Of a stretch of DNA of 64,000 nt, positions 1-8,043 are shown in pieces. Location of the stretch: NCBI RefSeq assembly GCF_034424175.1, contig NZ_CP139986.1, positions 682,001 through 746,000 of the forward strand, given 5' to 3'. The stretch is from Kluyvera intermedia (GTDB taxonomy: Bacteria > Pseudomonadota > Gammaproteobacteria > Enterobacterales > Enterobacteriaceae). A model generated the notes under the pieces. That model was not told the DNA's origin. It was given only the letters and a program-made list of their open reading frames with translations, and ran no database searches. The number at the start of each line of letters is the position of its first letter. Positions within the stretch are counted from its first letter, which is position 1. Made by a program: the position numbers and the translations under genes.

Positions 1-4
1 GAAA

Positions 5-43
5 CGCCTTCCCCGGCCTACAACAGGTAGACCGGAGAAGGGG
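5..43. repeat. imperfect palindrome downstream of yhaH
   Basis: The arms cgccttccccggcctac and gtagaccggagaaggggcg pair with few mismatches around a 5-nt loop. The element lies just after the yhaH stop and looks like a REP-type or terminator-like stem. No clear U-tract is present, so its role is uncertain. Confidence 0.5.
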
Positions 44-51
44 CGGCAGGA

Positions 52-417
52 TCAGGAAAGACGCTTAGGATCCGGCCCGAAACGGTTATCGCCCGGCGTC
101 CCATTCTGGCAGTTGAAAATAATAATGATTATCCAACCCACCACCGGAATGAGCAGCAATAGCAGCCACCACGCGGTGCGGTCGGTGTCATGCAGACGAC
201 GGAACTGTACTGCCCACCAGGGCAGGAAAATCAGAATGCCGTAAATCGTGGTGAGGATCCCCTCTCCACCGGCTCGCTGCCAGCCGAGCATTTTGTCCAC
301 CACGCTCAGCACAGCCGTCAATATGACGTTCACCAGAATGAACATCCAATACTCTTTGCGACGGGCGCGACCGCCAAACCCAATGTAGTTACGTAGAACG
401 TTGAGATACCAATCCAT
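52..417 (-). CDS. yhaH: DUF805 inner membrane protein YhaH
   Basis: A small integral membrane protein of 121 residues with unknown biochemical role. It shows the DUF805 pattern: an N-terminal aromatic/basic segment (RNYIGFGGRARRKEYW), then three hydrophobic segments at about 24-45, 53-72 and 83-103, with the family motif QFRRLHDTDRTAWW before the last. The length matches E. coli YhaH. It lies downstream of yqjG in the same orientation, as in E. coli. An ATG start with an upstream purine-rich stretch is used. Function is not known for the family; some members are linked to envelope stress only by context. Confidence 0.9.
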   Translation of the reverse strand: MDWYLNVLRNYIGFGGRARRKEYWMFILVNVILTAVLSVVDKMLGWQRAGGEGILTTIYGILIFLPWWAVQFRRLHDTDRTAWWLLLLLIPVVGWIIIIIFNCQNGTPGDNRFGPDPKRLS

Positions 418-547
418 TTTTTTGCCTCAGTTGATCATTAATCACTTGTTTTTAAAGCGATCAATCTAAGGATAGTCGTGAATGAATTGGTGGTAAATAT
501 TGATGGGGTGAATTAATTGGGCATCGCATCAACGATGCCCGGTGCAC

Positions 548-1534
548 TTAGCGAAAACGTTCATCGCGTCCGTGGGGTTCATCCAGATCCTGCCACGGCC
601 CGATGGAGATAATGCCTGTCGGATTGATGGTTTTGTGGCTGCGGAAATAGTGGGTGCGAATATGATCAAAGTTAACGGTTTCGGCGATCCCTGGCATCTG
701 ATAGATATCCCGCAGGAAACCGTGCAGATTCAGATAATCGCTGATGCGGTGTTTGTCACACTTAAAGTGGGTGACGTAGACCGGGTCGAAGCGGATGAGC
801 GTGGTCCACAAACGAATGTCCGCTTCGGTTAGCCTATCGCCGGTGAGGTAGCGATGCTGACCGAGGATTTTTTCCAACCTATCCAGCGAGCTAAAGACCT
901 TTTCCACCGCTTCATCATAGGCTGCCTGGCTGGTGGCAAAACCGGCCTTATAGACGCCATTATTCACGGTGTCGTAAATCCAGGTATTCAGCTCATCAAT
1001 TTGTTCGCGCAGCGCAGGTGGATAGTAATCACCGGCTTTCGCGCCCAGCGCGTCAAATGCGGTATTAAACATGCGGATAATTTCCGCAGATTCGTTGCTG
1101 ACAATGGTTTGATTTTTTTTATCCCACAGTACCGGGACGGTCACGCGGCCTGAATAGCCTGAATCAGCATGCTGGTAAAGCTGATACAGGAATTGATGTT
1201 GGTAGAGCGTATCACCGGTTGCAGCCGGGAAGTCGGCGTCAAACGTCCAGCCATTTTCCAGCATTAATGGGTTAACGACGGAAACAGAGATAAAAGGTTC
1301 AAGCCCTTTGAGTGTGCGTAGCATTAGGGTTCGGTGCGCCCACGGACAGGCCAGAGAGACGTACAGATGATAACGATCTTTTTCTGCGGCAAAGCCACCG
1401 TGGCCGGTTGGGCCGGGTTCACCGTCGGCGGTAAGCCAATGGCGAAAAGCGGAGACCGAACGCTGGAAACGTCCGCCGGTGGATTTGGTGTCATACCAGA
1501 CGTCTTGCCAGACGCCGTCAACTAATTGTCCCAT
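548..1534 (-). CDS. yqjG: glutathionyl-hydroquinone reductase YqjG
   Basis: A Xi-class glutathione transferase-like enzyme that reduces glutathionyl-hydroquinones with glutathione in the cytoplasm. The protein is 328 residues, the E. coli length. The catalytic cysteine is C63 in the thioredoxin-like motif ACPWAH, followed by the alpha-helical GST C-terminal domain (for example LTEADIRLWTTLIRFD). The frame opens 12 codons earlier at 1570, but the ATG at 1534 gives the family N-terminus MGQLVDGVWQD and has an AAGGGGG ribosome-binding site. It lies between yqjF and yhaH, the normal enteric order. Confidence 0.95.
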   Translation of the reverse strand: MGQLVDGVWQDVWYDTKSTGGRFQRSVSAFRHWLTADGEPGPTGHGGFAAEKDRYHLYVSLACPWAHRTLMLRTLKGLEPFISVSVVNPLMLENGWTFDADFPAATGDTLYQHQFLYQLYQHADSGYSGRVTVPVLWDKKNQTIVSNESAEIIRMFNTAFDALGAKAGDYYPPALREQIDELNTWIYDTVNNGVYKAGFATSQAAYDEAVEKVFSSLDRLEKILGQHRYLTGDRLTEADIRLWTTLIRFDPVYVTHFKCDKHRISDYLNLHGFLRDIYQMPGIAETVNFDHIRTHYFRSHKTINPTGIISIGPWQDLDEPHGRDERFR

Positions 1535-1603
1535 TTCATCCCCCTTCAGATAGCAAAAGCGAGGAGACATCTCCTCGCTTTTTGTTTACTCAGTATAGTG
1601 CGC

Positions 1604-1996
1604 TTACCACTTTTTATTCAGAACACGGTCGATACTGAATGCGCCTGGACCGGTGATGCCAAGCAGCAGGTAGCCGCCAGCGATAGTCAGGTTTTTCATG
1701 AACATCAGAGAGTTCATGCCTTCCGCAAAGTTGCTGTGGAAGAGGAACGCGGTCAACAGGGTAAAGCCTGCGGTGAACAGCGCGGTGGTGCGGGTCAGGA
1801 AACCGAACAGAATGGCCAGACCGCCGCCGAACTCAAGCAGGATGGTCAGTGGCAGCAGGAACCCTGGGACGCCCATTGCTTCCATATACTGCTGTGTACC
1901 CGCATACCCGGTGATTTTGCCCCAGCCAGCAGTAATAAACAGAATTGGCATCAGAATACGAGCAACCAGGAAACCAACATCTTCTAATTTTTTCAT
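1604..1996 (-). CDS. yqjF: DoxX-family inner membrane protein YqjF
   Basis: A four-helix membrane protein of 130 residues of the DoxX family. It begins MKKLEDVGFLVARI and contains the typical first helix ending FITAGWGKI, then a GGGLAILFGF segment and an AGFTLLTAF helix. Related DoxX proteins are associated with quinone or redox chemistry, but YqjF has no proven reaction. The ATG at 1996 is preceded by GGAGAGAA. An upstream in-frame start at 2107 has no ribosome-binding site and adds residues not in the family. It sits upstream of yqjG, 69 bases from it. Confidence 0.92.
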   Translation of the reverse strand: MKKLEDVGFLVARILMPILFITAGWGKITGYAGTQQYMEAMGVPGFLLPLTILLEFGGGLAILFGFLTRTTALFTAGFTLLTAFLFHSNFAEGMNSLMFMKNLTIAGGYLLLGITGPGAFSIDRVLNKKW

Positions 1997-2323
1997 CTTT
2001 CTCTCCAGAGAACCTTGCGGGTAGTTAAACCATATTATTGAGCGTTTACACGTCGATAGCGTGTATCTGCTGTCGATGGAGAGAAATATAACCGCCGCGA
2101 ATAACAATTGTTAGCAAGGAAAACTGTTGAACTTCTTCAAAGAATCTGAGCAACGATGTATGGCAGGGTGATTTTTTCCGATTCGCTACCCAGGTTTTGG
2201 CTTTCCCGGTAGTGCACTTACCGGTTTTTGGGATACCCGGCGCAGGCTTTACTTCAATGACGAAATGACGCTGTGGGAGTGATACTAGAAATAGCATCAG
2301 AATGATTTTAAAGACTTTTTTAA

Positions 2324-2494
2324 GTGGGTATTAATGATGGCAGGAATAAAGGGCTTACTGAAGGAATTACCGAAGGCGAGAAGCAGGCAACGCTAAAAAT
2401 CGCTCAAGCTTTATTGCGTAATGGTATTGCGCTTAATACCGTGTCTCAATCCACGGGGCTTTCCGTTGAGCAGCTCAATGAATTGAGCTGCTAA
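2324..2494 (+). pseudogene. C-terminal remnant of an Rpn-type recombination-promoting nuclease
   Basis: The frame reads from an in-frame stop at 2321-2323 to a stop at 2492. It has no start codon and encodes a tail containing GLTEGITEGEKQATLKIAQ and then ALLRNGIALNTVSQSTGLSV. Gly-Glu repeats followed by a helical TGLSVEQL segment are typical of the C-terminus of Rpn/PD-(D/E)XK transposase-like proteins. The N-terminal nuclease domain is not visible upstream. The rest of the 2108-2509 gap holds no other convincing gene. Identification rests on the tail pattern only. Confidence 0.6.
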
Positions 2495-2509
2495 CGAAAG
2501 TAGGGCCGT

Positions 2510-2791
2510 TTAATGCAGTAAGTTTTTAGCCATACGCCATGTGCTCCAGACGCCAAAACCGCGTCGGGCCCATCGAACCAGAAAACGCGGATGGCGTACG
2601 GAAACAACGGCCATAGCGCTTGTGGCAACGACTGCCCACGAACGCAGGCTAACGAGCTTGTTCCACCTGCGATCGTAGACTTGTGTGACATCCAGCCAGT
2701 CGCGTCGACTGGCGCTCAGGTCGAGACGTTGCTGTTGAATCTGTCGTAGCAGAAACGCCTTACGTGTATCTCGATCGCTTAATGGGGTCAT
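2510..2791 (-). CDS. yqjK: YqjK-like protein
   Basis: A small basic protein of 93 residues, last gene of the yqjC-yqjD-yqjE-yqjK group. Its start overlaps the yqjE stop (ATGA type overlap), which suggests coupled translation. A hydrophobic stretch (about residues 49-64, SWAVVATSAMAVVSVR) lies mid-protein, with basic residues on both sides. Length and position match E. coli YqjK. Function is unknown. Confidence 0.88.
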   Translation of the reverse strand: MTPLSDRDTRKAFLLRQIQQQRLDLSASRRDWLDVTQVYDRRWNKLVSLRSWAVVATSAMAVVSVRHPRFLVRWARRGFGVWSTWRMAKNLLH

Positions 2792-3186
2792 TTCTCGTCG
2801 TTCTCCAGCAGAGCACGATCGTTTGCCAGTTCATTGCGCGTATGCAGTAACAGCGTTGAACGGCGCGCACGGCGGATCGTCAATATTCCGCCAATTAACG
2901 CCAGCAGTAACAGCGTACCGGTAGTCGCAATCATAACGGGTAAACGATACTGAGGATCGACGGCCCAGATAATCAGCACAAGTAGGCTCATCAAGCCAAA
3001 AGCGGTAAACAGCAGGGTAAGCCCTGCCATCAACAGCAGCTGGATAAGGTTTGATTTCTCCTCCTCCAGCTCCACGACGGCCAAACGCAGCCGTGTTTCC
3101 ACCGTCTGAACCACCAGTGTGACAATGCGTTGACCAATGCCCAGGATGTTTTTTCCTGGGCATTGTGCGTGGTGAGAATCGCTCAT
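2788..3186 (-). CDS. yqjE: phage holin family/DUF1469 membrane protein YqjE
   Basis: A 132-residue membrane protein with two hydrophobic hairpin segments (LIQLLLMAGLTLLFTAFGLM and a second around VMIATTGTLLLLALIGGIL) and an Arg-rich tail. The ATG at 3186 gives the family N-terminus MSDSHHAQCPGKNILGIGQR. An upstream in-frame start at 3255 would run through the yqjD stop, so it is not used. Only two bases separate it from yqjD, and it overlaps yqjK, consistent with one transcript. Function is unknown. Confidence 0.9.
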   Translation of the reverse strand: MSDSHHAQCPGKNILGIGQRIVTLVVQTVETRLRLAVVELEEEKSNLIQLLLMAGLTLLFTAFGLMSLLVLIIWAVDPQYRLPVMIATTGTLLLLALIGGILTIRRARRSTLLLHTRNELANDRALLENDEK

Positions 3187-3188
3187 AC

Positions 3189-3494
3189 TTAACGGCGAGA
3201 CAGCAGAACGCCCAGCACCAGGCCGACCGCTGCGCCAATACCGACGCCTGTCCATGGGTTTTCACGCACATAGCCGTCAGCTTTTGCCGCCGCTTCACGG
3301 GTTTGTTTTGCCAGAGCTTCACTGGTTTCACCCAGACGATCGCGGCTCTCTTTAAGCGCGCTTTCCGCTTTAATACGCAGTTTGCTCAGCTCTTCTTTGG
3401 ATTTATCGGTGGAAGTATTCAGGACTTCTTCCAGCGTATCGGACAGGGCTTTAAGTTCTGCGCGCAACTGATCTGATGTTGTATCTTTAGCCAT
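3189..3494 (-). CDS. yqjD: DUF883/ElaB-family membrane-anchored ribosome-binding protein YqjD
   Basis: A 101-residue protein with a long amphipathic helix (about 5-75) and a C-terminal GxxxG-rich transmembrane tail (NPWTGVGIGAAVGLVLGVLLSRR). This matches YqjD, which in E. coli anchors stationary-phase ribosomes to the inner membrane through its C-terminal segment. The ATG at 3494 has a strong AGGAGAG site; an earlier in-frame start at 3524 would overlap yqjC and lacks a site. RpoS control is known in E. coli and not visible here. Confidence 0.93.
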   Translation of the reverse strand: MAKDTTSDQLRAELKALSDTLEEVLNTSTDKSKEELSKLRIKAESALKESRDRLGETSEALAKQTREAAAKADGYVRENPWTGVGIGAAVGLVLGVLLSRR

Positions 3495-3520
3495 CGTATC
3501 TCTCCTGTAAGGGTTTCCAC

Positions 3521-3889
3521 TCAATACGCGCGGGATTCCAGCGCGTTAAGTTCTTTTTGGGCCTCTTTGAGCTTGCGCTCACGTTTAGCCACTTTGTCCG
3601 CATCACCGGTTTGTTCTGCTTCTTTCAAATCCTGCTCGCGTTCGCGGATCTCATCTTTCTGATCGGCAATTTTTTCCTGGTGATCGGCACGCAGTTTGCT
3701 ATCAGTACAGTTAGCTTTCACTTCACTCAGCGCTTTTTTCAGCCCGTCGATACGGTGCTGATTGTTATGTTTTTCGGCATAACCAATTTCACGTTGAATA
3801 TCCTGCTCTTTTTCCTGACACAGGGAGGTTGCCGCCGCGCTCGCGCTAAGCGAAGCAAGAGTAAGAGCAAAGATGATGCGGTATTTCAT
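3521..3889 (-). CDS. yqjC: DUF1090 periplasmic protein YqjC
   Basis: A 122-residue exported protein. The first ~20 residues (MKYRIIFALTLASLSASAAA) are a signal peptide; the mature part is highly charged and helical (KIADQKDEIREREQDLKEAE), likely a coiled coil. Length equals E. coli YqjC (DUF1090). The start at 3889 is set by the signal peptide and the GGAAGGCC upstream. It is the first gene of the yqjCDEK group. Function unknown. Confidence 0.9.
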   Translation of the reverse strand: MKYRIIFALTLASLSASAAATSLCQEKEQDIQREIGYAEKHNNQHRIDGLKKALSEVKANCTDSKLRADHQEKIADQKDEIREREQDLKEAEQTGDADKVAKRERKLKEAQKELNALESRAY

Positions 3890-4036
3890 GTTTAGGCCTT
3901 CCATTGTGCGTAGTACATTCGGCTGTACTTTCCTCAGTGCGTGGATGACAACGTAAGGCCACCACAACACTAAGCATAGTAAGTAAAATACAAAATCACC
4001 AAAGTTAGTGAAATTATTCAGATTCCTGGAAGTTTG

Positions 4037-4405
4037 CTAGCCAAATCGATGTGAGGTATCACGAAGAAGGGACAGCCAACTTGCAGGGTTGTTATTTTCA
4101 TCCCCAAGCGCGATGACGTAGACGTGCGGTAGGGAGATATCCAGCACGCGCTTCGCTGCTGCGCTTTGTTCGCTGGATTCAAAAGTGATAAGCAGAGCAT
4201 CATCCTGTGGCGTAATGCTCTTAAAGCGGATGCCATTAGCATCCAGATGGTGTGAGATAGCAAAGCCATCTGGCATGTTAGCCTGGTTCATAGGGCGGAT
4301 GGCGAGAGTCGATTCCTCGCGTTGCAGCGCCGCCCAAAGCCAGAGCATCAGCATAACGCTCAGGCTGAGTGCAAATCGGCGGCGGAGAATGTGGTTTGGC
4401 CCCAT
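4037..4405 (-). CDS. mzrA: EnvZ/OmpR modulator MzrA
   Basis: A 122-residue bitopic inner membrane protein. A short cytoplasmic N-terminus is followed by one membrane helix (about 12-28, LSLSVMLMLWLWAALQ) and a periplasmic domain. In E. coli MzrA binds EnvZ and links the Cpx response to OmpR. It begins two bases after the yqjA stop, the conserved yqjA-mzrA arrangement. The reported interaction is family knowledge; nothing in this sequence proves it here. Confidence 0.9.
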   Translation of the reverse strand: MGPNHILRRRFALSLSVMLMLWLWAALQREESTLAIRPMNQANMPDGFAISHHLDANGIRFKSITPQDDALLITFESSEQSAAAKRVLDISLPHVYVIALGDENNNPASWLSLLRDTSHRFG

Positions 4406-4407
4406 TA

Positions 4408-5070
4408 TTATCCTCGATTACCGTACTTTTTCTTCCACACCACGACCAGCGAGCCAACCAGGCCGAATACCAGCAGAACCACCGGTAACAGCATCAGACA
4501 TGACATCAGGGCGTCTTCATATTTCTGGAAGACCGGCGTTTTACCCAGCAGATAGCCCAGCGTGGTCAAAATCAACACCCACAGCAGTCCGCTCATCCAG
4601 TTGAAAAACTGGAAGCGTGCGTTGTTCAAACCAGACAGGCCGGCGATGGTGGGGAGTAGGGTACGAACAAAGGCGATAAAACGCCCGACGAGCAATGCGG
4701 AAAGGCCGTGCTTGTGGAATAAATGATGCGCACGCTGATGGTAGTGGGCGGGCAGGTGCGAAAGCCAGTTCTGAACGAGCCGGGTATTGCCTAGCCATTT
4801 ACCCTGGATATAACTCACCCAGCAGCCGAGACTGGCCGCGACGGTCAGCAGTATGACCGTTTGCGGGAAGCCCATTGCGCCTTTGGCAATCAGCACGCCG
4901 ACCAACACCAGCAGGCTATCGCCCGGCAGGAAAGCGGCCGGCAGCAGCCCATTCTCAAGGAACAGAATCATAAATAAGACAAAATAGAGCATGCCGATCA
5001 TGGACGGATTAGCGAGGGTTTCGAAATCCTGGCTCCACAAGGCATTTAAGAGTTGGGTTAGTAGTTCCAT
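4408..5070 (-). CDS. yqjA: DedA-family membrane transporter YqjA
   Basis: A polytopic DedA protein of 220 residues, needed with YghB for envelope function, drug resistance and alkaline pH tolerance in E. coli, probably as a proton-dependent transporter or lipid scramblase. The four functionally important charged residues known in E. coli YqjA, E39, D51, R130 and R136, are all present at the same positions (E in FLEN, D in PGDS, R in VGRF and FVRT). It is co-transcribed with mzrA. In E. coli the pair is CpxR-regulated; no CpxR box was checked here. Confidence 0.94.
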   Translation of the reverse strand: MELLTQLLNALWSQDFETLANPSMIGMLYFVLFMILFLENGLLPAAFLPGDSLLVLVGVLIAKGAMGFPQTVILLTVAASLGCWVSYIQGKWLGNTRLVQNWLSHLPAHYHQRAHHLFHKHGLSALLVGRFIAFVRTLLPTIAGLSGLNNARFQFFNWMSGLLWVLILTTLGYLLGKTPVFQKYEDALMSCLMLLPVVLLVFGLVGSLVVVWKKKYGNRG

Positions 5071-5309
5071 TCACGATTCCTGGTACATCGATTAACGTAA
5101 TGCCTGAACGCGCTGCGATATCTTCTCTGTATTTATTTTAATAGCATCGCGGTAAATACGCGCTGAACAGTCCTTGTTTTGGCGAAATAATTGCAAAACG
5201 ACAAAATGCATTCGATTGTAACAAAAGGCTCAGATTGTCGTCATAGAAATTGCGATTTGTTGCAGATTGATTTTGCGGCTTAGTGCGGGGAGAGGCTAGG
5301 GGATTTACA
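5071..5309. other. intergenic region between yqjA and exuR
   Basis: AT-rich, non-coding. It should carry the yqjA-mzrA promoter close to 5070-5250. I see no gene, repeat or clear operator in it. Confidence 0.5.
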
Positions 5310-5343
5310 AAGGCTTACCCATGCTGAATGTCAGGTAAGCCTT
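5310..5343 (-). terminator. hairpin downstream of exuR
   Basis: On the minus strand, AAGGCTTACC and GGTAAGCCTT arms form a stem of 9-10 bp around a 14-nt loop, followed by TGTAAA. The U-tract is weak, so termination may be inefficient. Confidence 0.6.
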
Positions 5344-5361
5344 AAGATAAGGAAAGCGAAC

Positions 5362-6138
5362 TTACTTGCTGCCGCTAGATGCCGTATCAAGGTGAACGAC
5401 CGGATTTTCCGCAAACAGATAGCGGTCGGCGTTAAACTCAAAATCATCGCTGGTTTCGTTGAACAGCATCAGCTTGGTGTTTTCCAGATGCTGCCACATG
5501 GCGAGTTTGGCCGCATGGGGATCTTTACGAATAAGCGCTTTCAGGATTTGGTCGTGGTCATCACACCAGTTGTCGACGGTACGCGCGTCAATGTGGTCGT
5601 GAAGTTTTTTCCAGTACGGGTTATGCACGCGCTGGGTCCACATTTTTTCGACAATAGCGGCGAGCGCCGTATTTTGCGTGGCAAGAGCCACCTGCACGTG
5701 GAATTGCAGATCCCATTCAGAATCGCGGAAGCACTTCTCTTTGCGCGCGTTCTCCTGGATCTCCATCAATTTCATGATGTCCTGCTTGGTGACCTGGGTC
5801 GCGGCAAATTCCGCGATATTGCTTTCAATTAACTGGCGAGCTTGCAGCAGCTCAAACGGGCCGTAGTTAGCGAACTCCATATTTTCATCTGGTGCCTGAT
5901 GATGCTTGGCCTGGTTTGAAATGACGTGGATGCCTGAGCCTTTTCGAACCTCAACATACCCTTCGACTTCCAGCATGATAATGGCTTCGCGCACCACCGT
6001 ACGGCTCACGCCTTTCTCATCGGCAATAAAACGTTCGGCAGGTAACTTATCACCCACAAGGTAAACGCCTTGCTCAATGCGTTCTTTAAGCTCAGCGGCA
6101 AGTTGCTGATATAAACGGCGTACGTCGGTGATTTCCAT
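5362..6138 (-). CDS. exuR: hexuronate regulon transcriptional repressor ExuR
   Basis: A GntR/FadR-family repressor of 258 residues. The winged helix at about 8-70 contains the GntR signature (LPAERFIADEKGVSRTVVREA), and the C-terminal all-helical FCD ligand domain runs from about 90 to 235. ExuR responds to galacturonate/glucuronate and represses exuT, uxaCA and uxuAB in E. coli. It lies next to exuT and the divergent uxaCA, the expected targets. A candidate operator lies just upstream at 6168-6185, suggesting autoregulation. Confidence 0.96.
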   Translation of the reverse strand: MEITDVRRLYQQLAAELKERIEQGVYLVGDKLPAERFIADEKGVSRTVVREAIIMLEVEGYVEVRKGSGIHVISNQAKHHQAPDENMEFANYGPFELLQARQLIESNIAEFAATQVTKQDIMKLMEIQENARKEKCFRDSEWDLQFHVQVALATQNTALAAIVEKMWTQRVHNPYWKKLHDHIDARTVDNWCDDHDQILKALIRKDPHAAKLAMWQHLENTKLMLFNETSDDFEFNADRYLFAENPVVHLDTASSGSK

Positions 6139-6167
6139 ATGCTCTCCAGGCAGGGTACGGCAGATTG

Positions 6168-6185
6168 AATTTGTTATACCACTTT
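6168..6185. promoter_or_regulatory. candidate ExuR/UxuR operator upstream of exuR
   Basis: AATTTGTTATACCACTTT matches about 14 of 18 positions of the palindromic UxuR/ExuR box AAATTGGTATACCAATTT (consensus from memory). It lies about 30 bases upstream of the exuR start, in the exuT-exuR gap. Confidence 0.55.
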
Positions 6186-6213
6186 TACGAGCAGCTAACC
6201 ATATTTCAGCATG

Positions 6214-6241
6214 AAAAAAGCCGCCTGTATAAAGGCGGCTT
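6214..6241 (-). terminator. rho-independent terminator of exuT
   Basis: On the minus strand AAGCCGCC-tttatac-GGCGGCTT is followed directly by TTTTTT. It lies 25 bases past the exuT stop. Confidence 0.85.
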
Positions 6242-6266
6242 GTGAGGTAAAAAATATCGGTAATGC

Positions 6267-7571
6267 TTAGTTTTGGGTGGCCTGCTGGGTCGGATGAGGG
6301 GTATCCGATTCGTCGTTATCAGCCTGTTTGTTTTGCAGCACGGTCCAGATAACCAATGCCCCTAACAGGTCGAAGATAGCCAACACGGCAAACAGTGGGC
6401 TGAAGCCGATGGTATCCGCCAGTGCACCAACCACCAGGGCGAACATGGTACTTGCCATCCATGCTGCCATCCCGGTCAGACCGTTTGCCGTCGCCACTTC
6501 ATTACGGCCGAAGACGTCAGAAGAGAGCGTAATCAGCGCGCCGGACAGTGACTGGTGAGCAAAGCCGCCAAGGCACAGCAGAGCGATGGCAATATATGGG
6601 CTGGTGAACAGACCGATAAGCCCAGGGCCAATCATCAGCAGTGCGCCCATGGTGACCACCATTTTACGGGAAACGATCAGGTTCACGCCAAACCAGCGCT
6701 GGAACAGCGGCGGGAGGTAGCCACCCAGTACGCAACCTACGTCAGCGAACAGCATTGGCATCCACGCAAACATAGCGATTTCTTTCAGGTCAAAGCCGTA
6801 GACTTTGAACATGAACAGTGGGATCCAGGCGTTGAAGGTCCCCCAGGCAGGTTCTGCCAGGAAGCGCGGCAGGGCGATACCCCAGAAGCGACGAGTCTGA
6901 ATAATCTGCCATGGCGACATTTTCTTGCCGTTATTGGTCTGGTGCTGTGCTTCCTGACCACCAATAATGTAATCACGCTCTTCATCAGTTAATTTTTTCT
7001 GATCGCGAGGGTGTTTGTAGAAGACCAGCCAGCACATTGCCCAGATGAAGCTCAGTACGCCGGAGATGATAAACGCCATCTGCCAGCTGTGCATCACGAT
7101 TGCCCAGACCACCAACGGTGGTGCAATCATGCCGCCGATTGAAGAACCGACGTTGAAGTAACCTACCGCGATAGAACGTTCTTTAGCCGGGAACCATTCG
7201 GAACTGGCTTTCAGACCCGCAGGGATCATTGCCGCTTCTGCTGCACCGACCGCACCACGCGCAATTGCCAGTCCACCCCAGCTGCCTGCCAGCGCGGTCG
7301 CACCGCAGAAAACTGCCCAGGCTACGGCGAAGAAGGCATAACCAATTTTGGTACCCAGAACGTCCAGAACGTAGCCCGCGACGGGCTGCATAACGGTGTA
7401 AGCTGCGGAGTAAGCAGCGATGATGTACGAATATTGCTGTGTGGAAATGTGCAGCTCTGCCATCAGAGTTGGCGCAGCTGCTGCCACGGTATTACGCGTC
7501 AGGTATCCCAGCACGGTGCCCATTGTCACCAGTGCGATCATGTACCAACGTAATCCTTTAATTTTACGCAT
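6267..7571 (-). CDS. exuT: hexuronate/H+ symporter ExuT
   Basis: A 12-helix MFS transporter of 434 residues in the anion:cation symporter family, importing galacturonate and glucuronate. The start MRKIKGLRWYMIALVTMGTV and most of the sequence follow E. coli ExuT closely. Helix 1 carries YLTRNTVAAAAP, and the loop between helices 2 and 3 carries the MFS motif. The family ProP-like segment VGAAEAAMIPAG is also present. It is divergent from uxaCA over a 472-bp control region and has its own terminator. Confidence 0.96.
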   Translation of the reverse strand: MRKIKGLRWYMIALVTMGTVLGYLTRNTVAAAAPTLMAELHISTQQYSYIIAAYSAAYTVMQPVAGYVLDVLGTKIGYAFFAVAWAVFCGATALAGSWGGLAIARGAVGAAEAAMIPAGLKASSEWFPAKERSIAVGYFNVGSSIGGMIAPPLVVWAIVMHSWQMAFIISGVLSFIWAMCWLVFYKHPRDQKKLTDEERDYIIGGQEAQHQTNNGKKMSPWQIIQTRRFWGIALPRFLAEPAWGTFNAWIPLFMFKVYGFDLKEIAMFAWMPMLFADVGCVLGGYLPPLFQRWFGVNLIVSRKMVVTMGALLMIGPGLIGLFTSPYIAIALLCLGGFAHQSLSGALITLSSDVFGRNEVATANGLTGMAAWMASTMFALVVGALADTIGFSPLFAVLAIFDLLGALVIWTVLQNKQADNDESDTPHPTQQATQN

Positions 7572-7939
7572 GTAAACCTCATCGTGTAGTTATCTCTGCG
7601 AGTTCCGCAGTCATCATCGGTACCGCTAAATGATGTCTCACCAAGGGGCTTACCAGGGAAGGGGTTCCCGGTACGGCCCGAACTTGCCATTAGTAAGTGT
7701 GCTGAATTCGGTATCCGTACCGCTTAATCAGGTGTCTATATCGACCACCGCTAATGCATTCCGTCGTTCTATGTGTTTCGACGGGGAGGGAAGATAACTT
7801 GTCATACAACTTTAAAAGGTGAATGCCGTCACAAAAGAGGTATTTACCATAGTGTTTAAGGGGTAGATATTGCAGGCCAGTAACGGCGCGGCTTGTAGCG
7901 ATTTTTTGCCATTTCCCGTGTCATTTTTTGTCAGTGTTT

Positions 7940-7955
7940 ATTGATCTAACTCACG
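7940..7955 (+). promoter_or_regulatory. candidate CRP site upstream of uxaC
   Basis: ATTGATCTAACTCACG matches about 11 of 16 positions of TGTGATCTAGATCACA. It lies 89 bases upstream of the uxaC ATG; CRP activation of hexuronate genes is known in E. coli. Confidence 0.5.
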
Positions 7956-7975
7956 AAAAAATCTTCGGCTCAATG

Positions 7976-7993
7976 AAATTGGTGTGATAACTT
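7976..7993. promoter_or_regulatory. candidate ExuR operator upstream of uxaC
   Basis: AAATTGGTGTGATAACTT has a perfect left half (AAATTGGT) of the ExuR/UxuR box and a degenerate right half, about 13 of 18 matches. It lies between the CRP-like site and the uxaC ribosome-binding site. Confidence 0.5.
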
Positions 7994-8043
7994 TGACGGC
8001 ATTACAGATAAACATCTGACCCACTCGTTGAGAGGAAGACGAT

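Larger units (their letters stand above)
7572..8043. promoter_or_regulatory. divergent exuT/uxaC control region
   Basis: 472 bases without a gene between two divergent starts. Palindromic sequences tcggtaccg (about 7617-7625) and cggtatccgtaccg (about 7710-7723) occur on the exuT side. On the uxaC side a CRP-like site and an ExuR-like half-palindrome are listed separately. Confidence 0.6.

Noticed and set aside
2046..2297. A possible 83-codon gene on the minus strand upstream of yqjF
   Set aside because: No family resemblance, no good ribosome-binding site, and it overlaps the yqjF leader; kept out as spurious.
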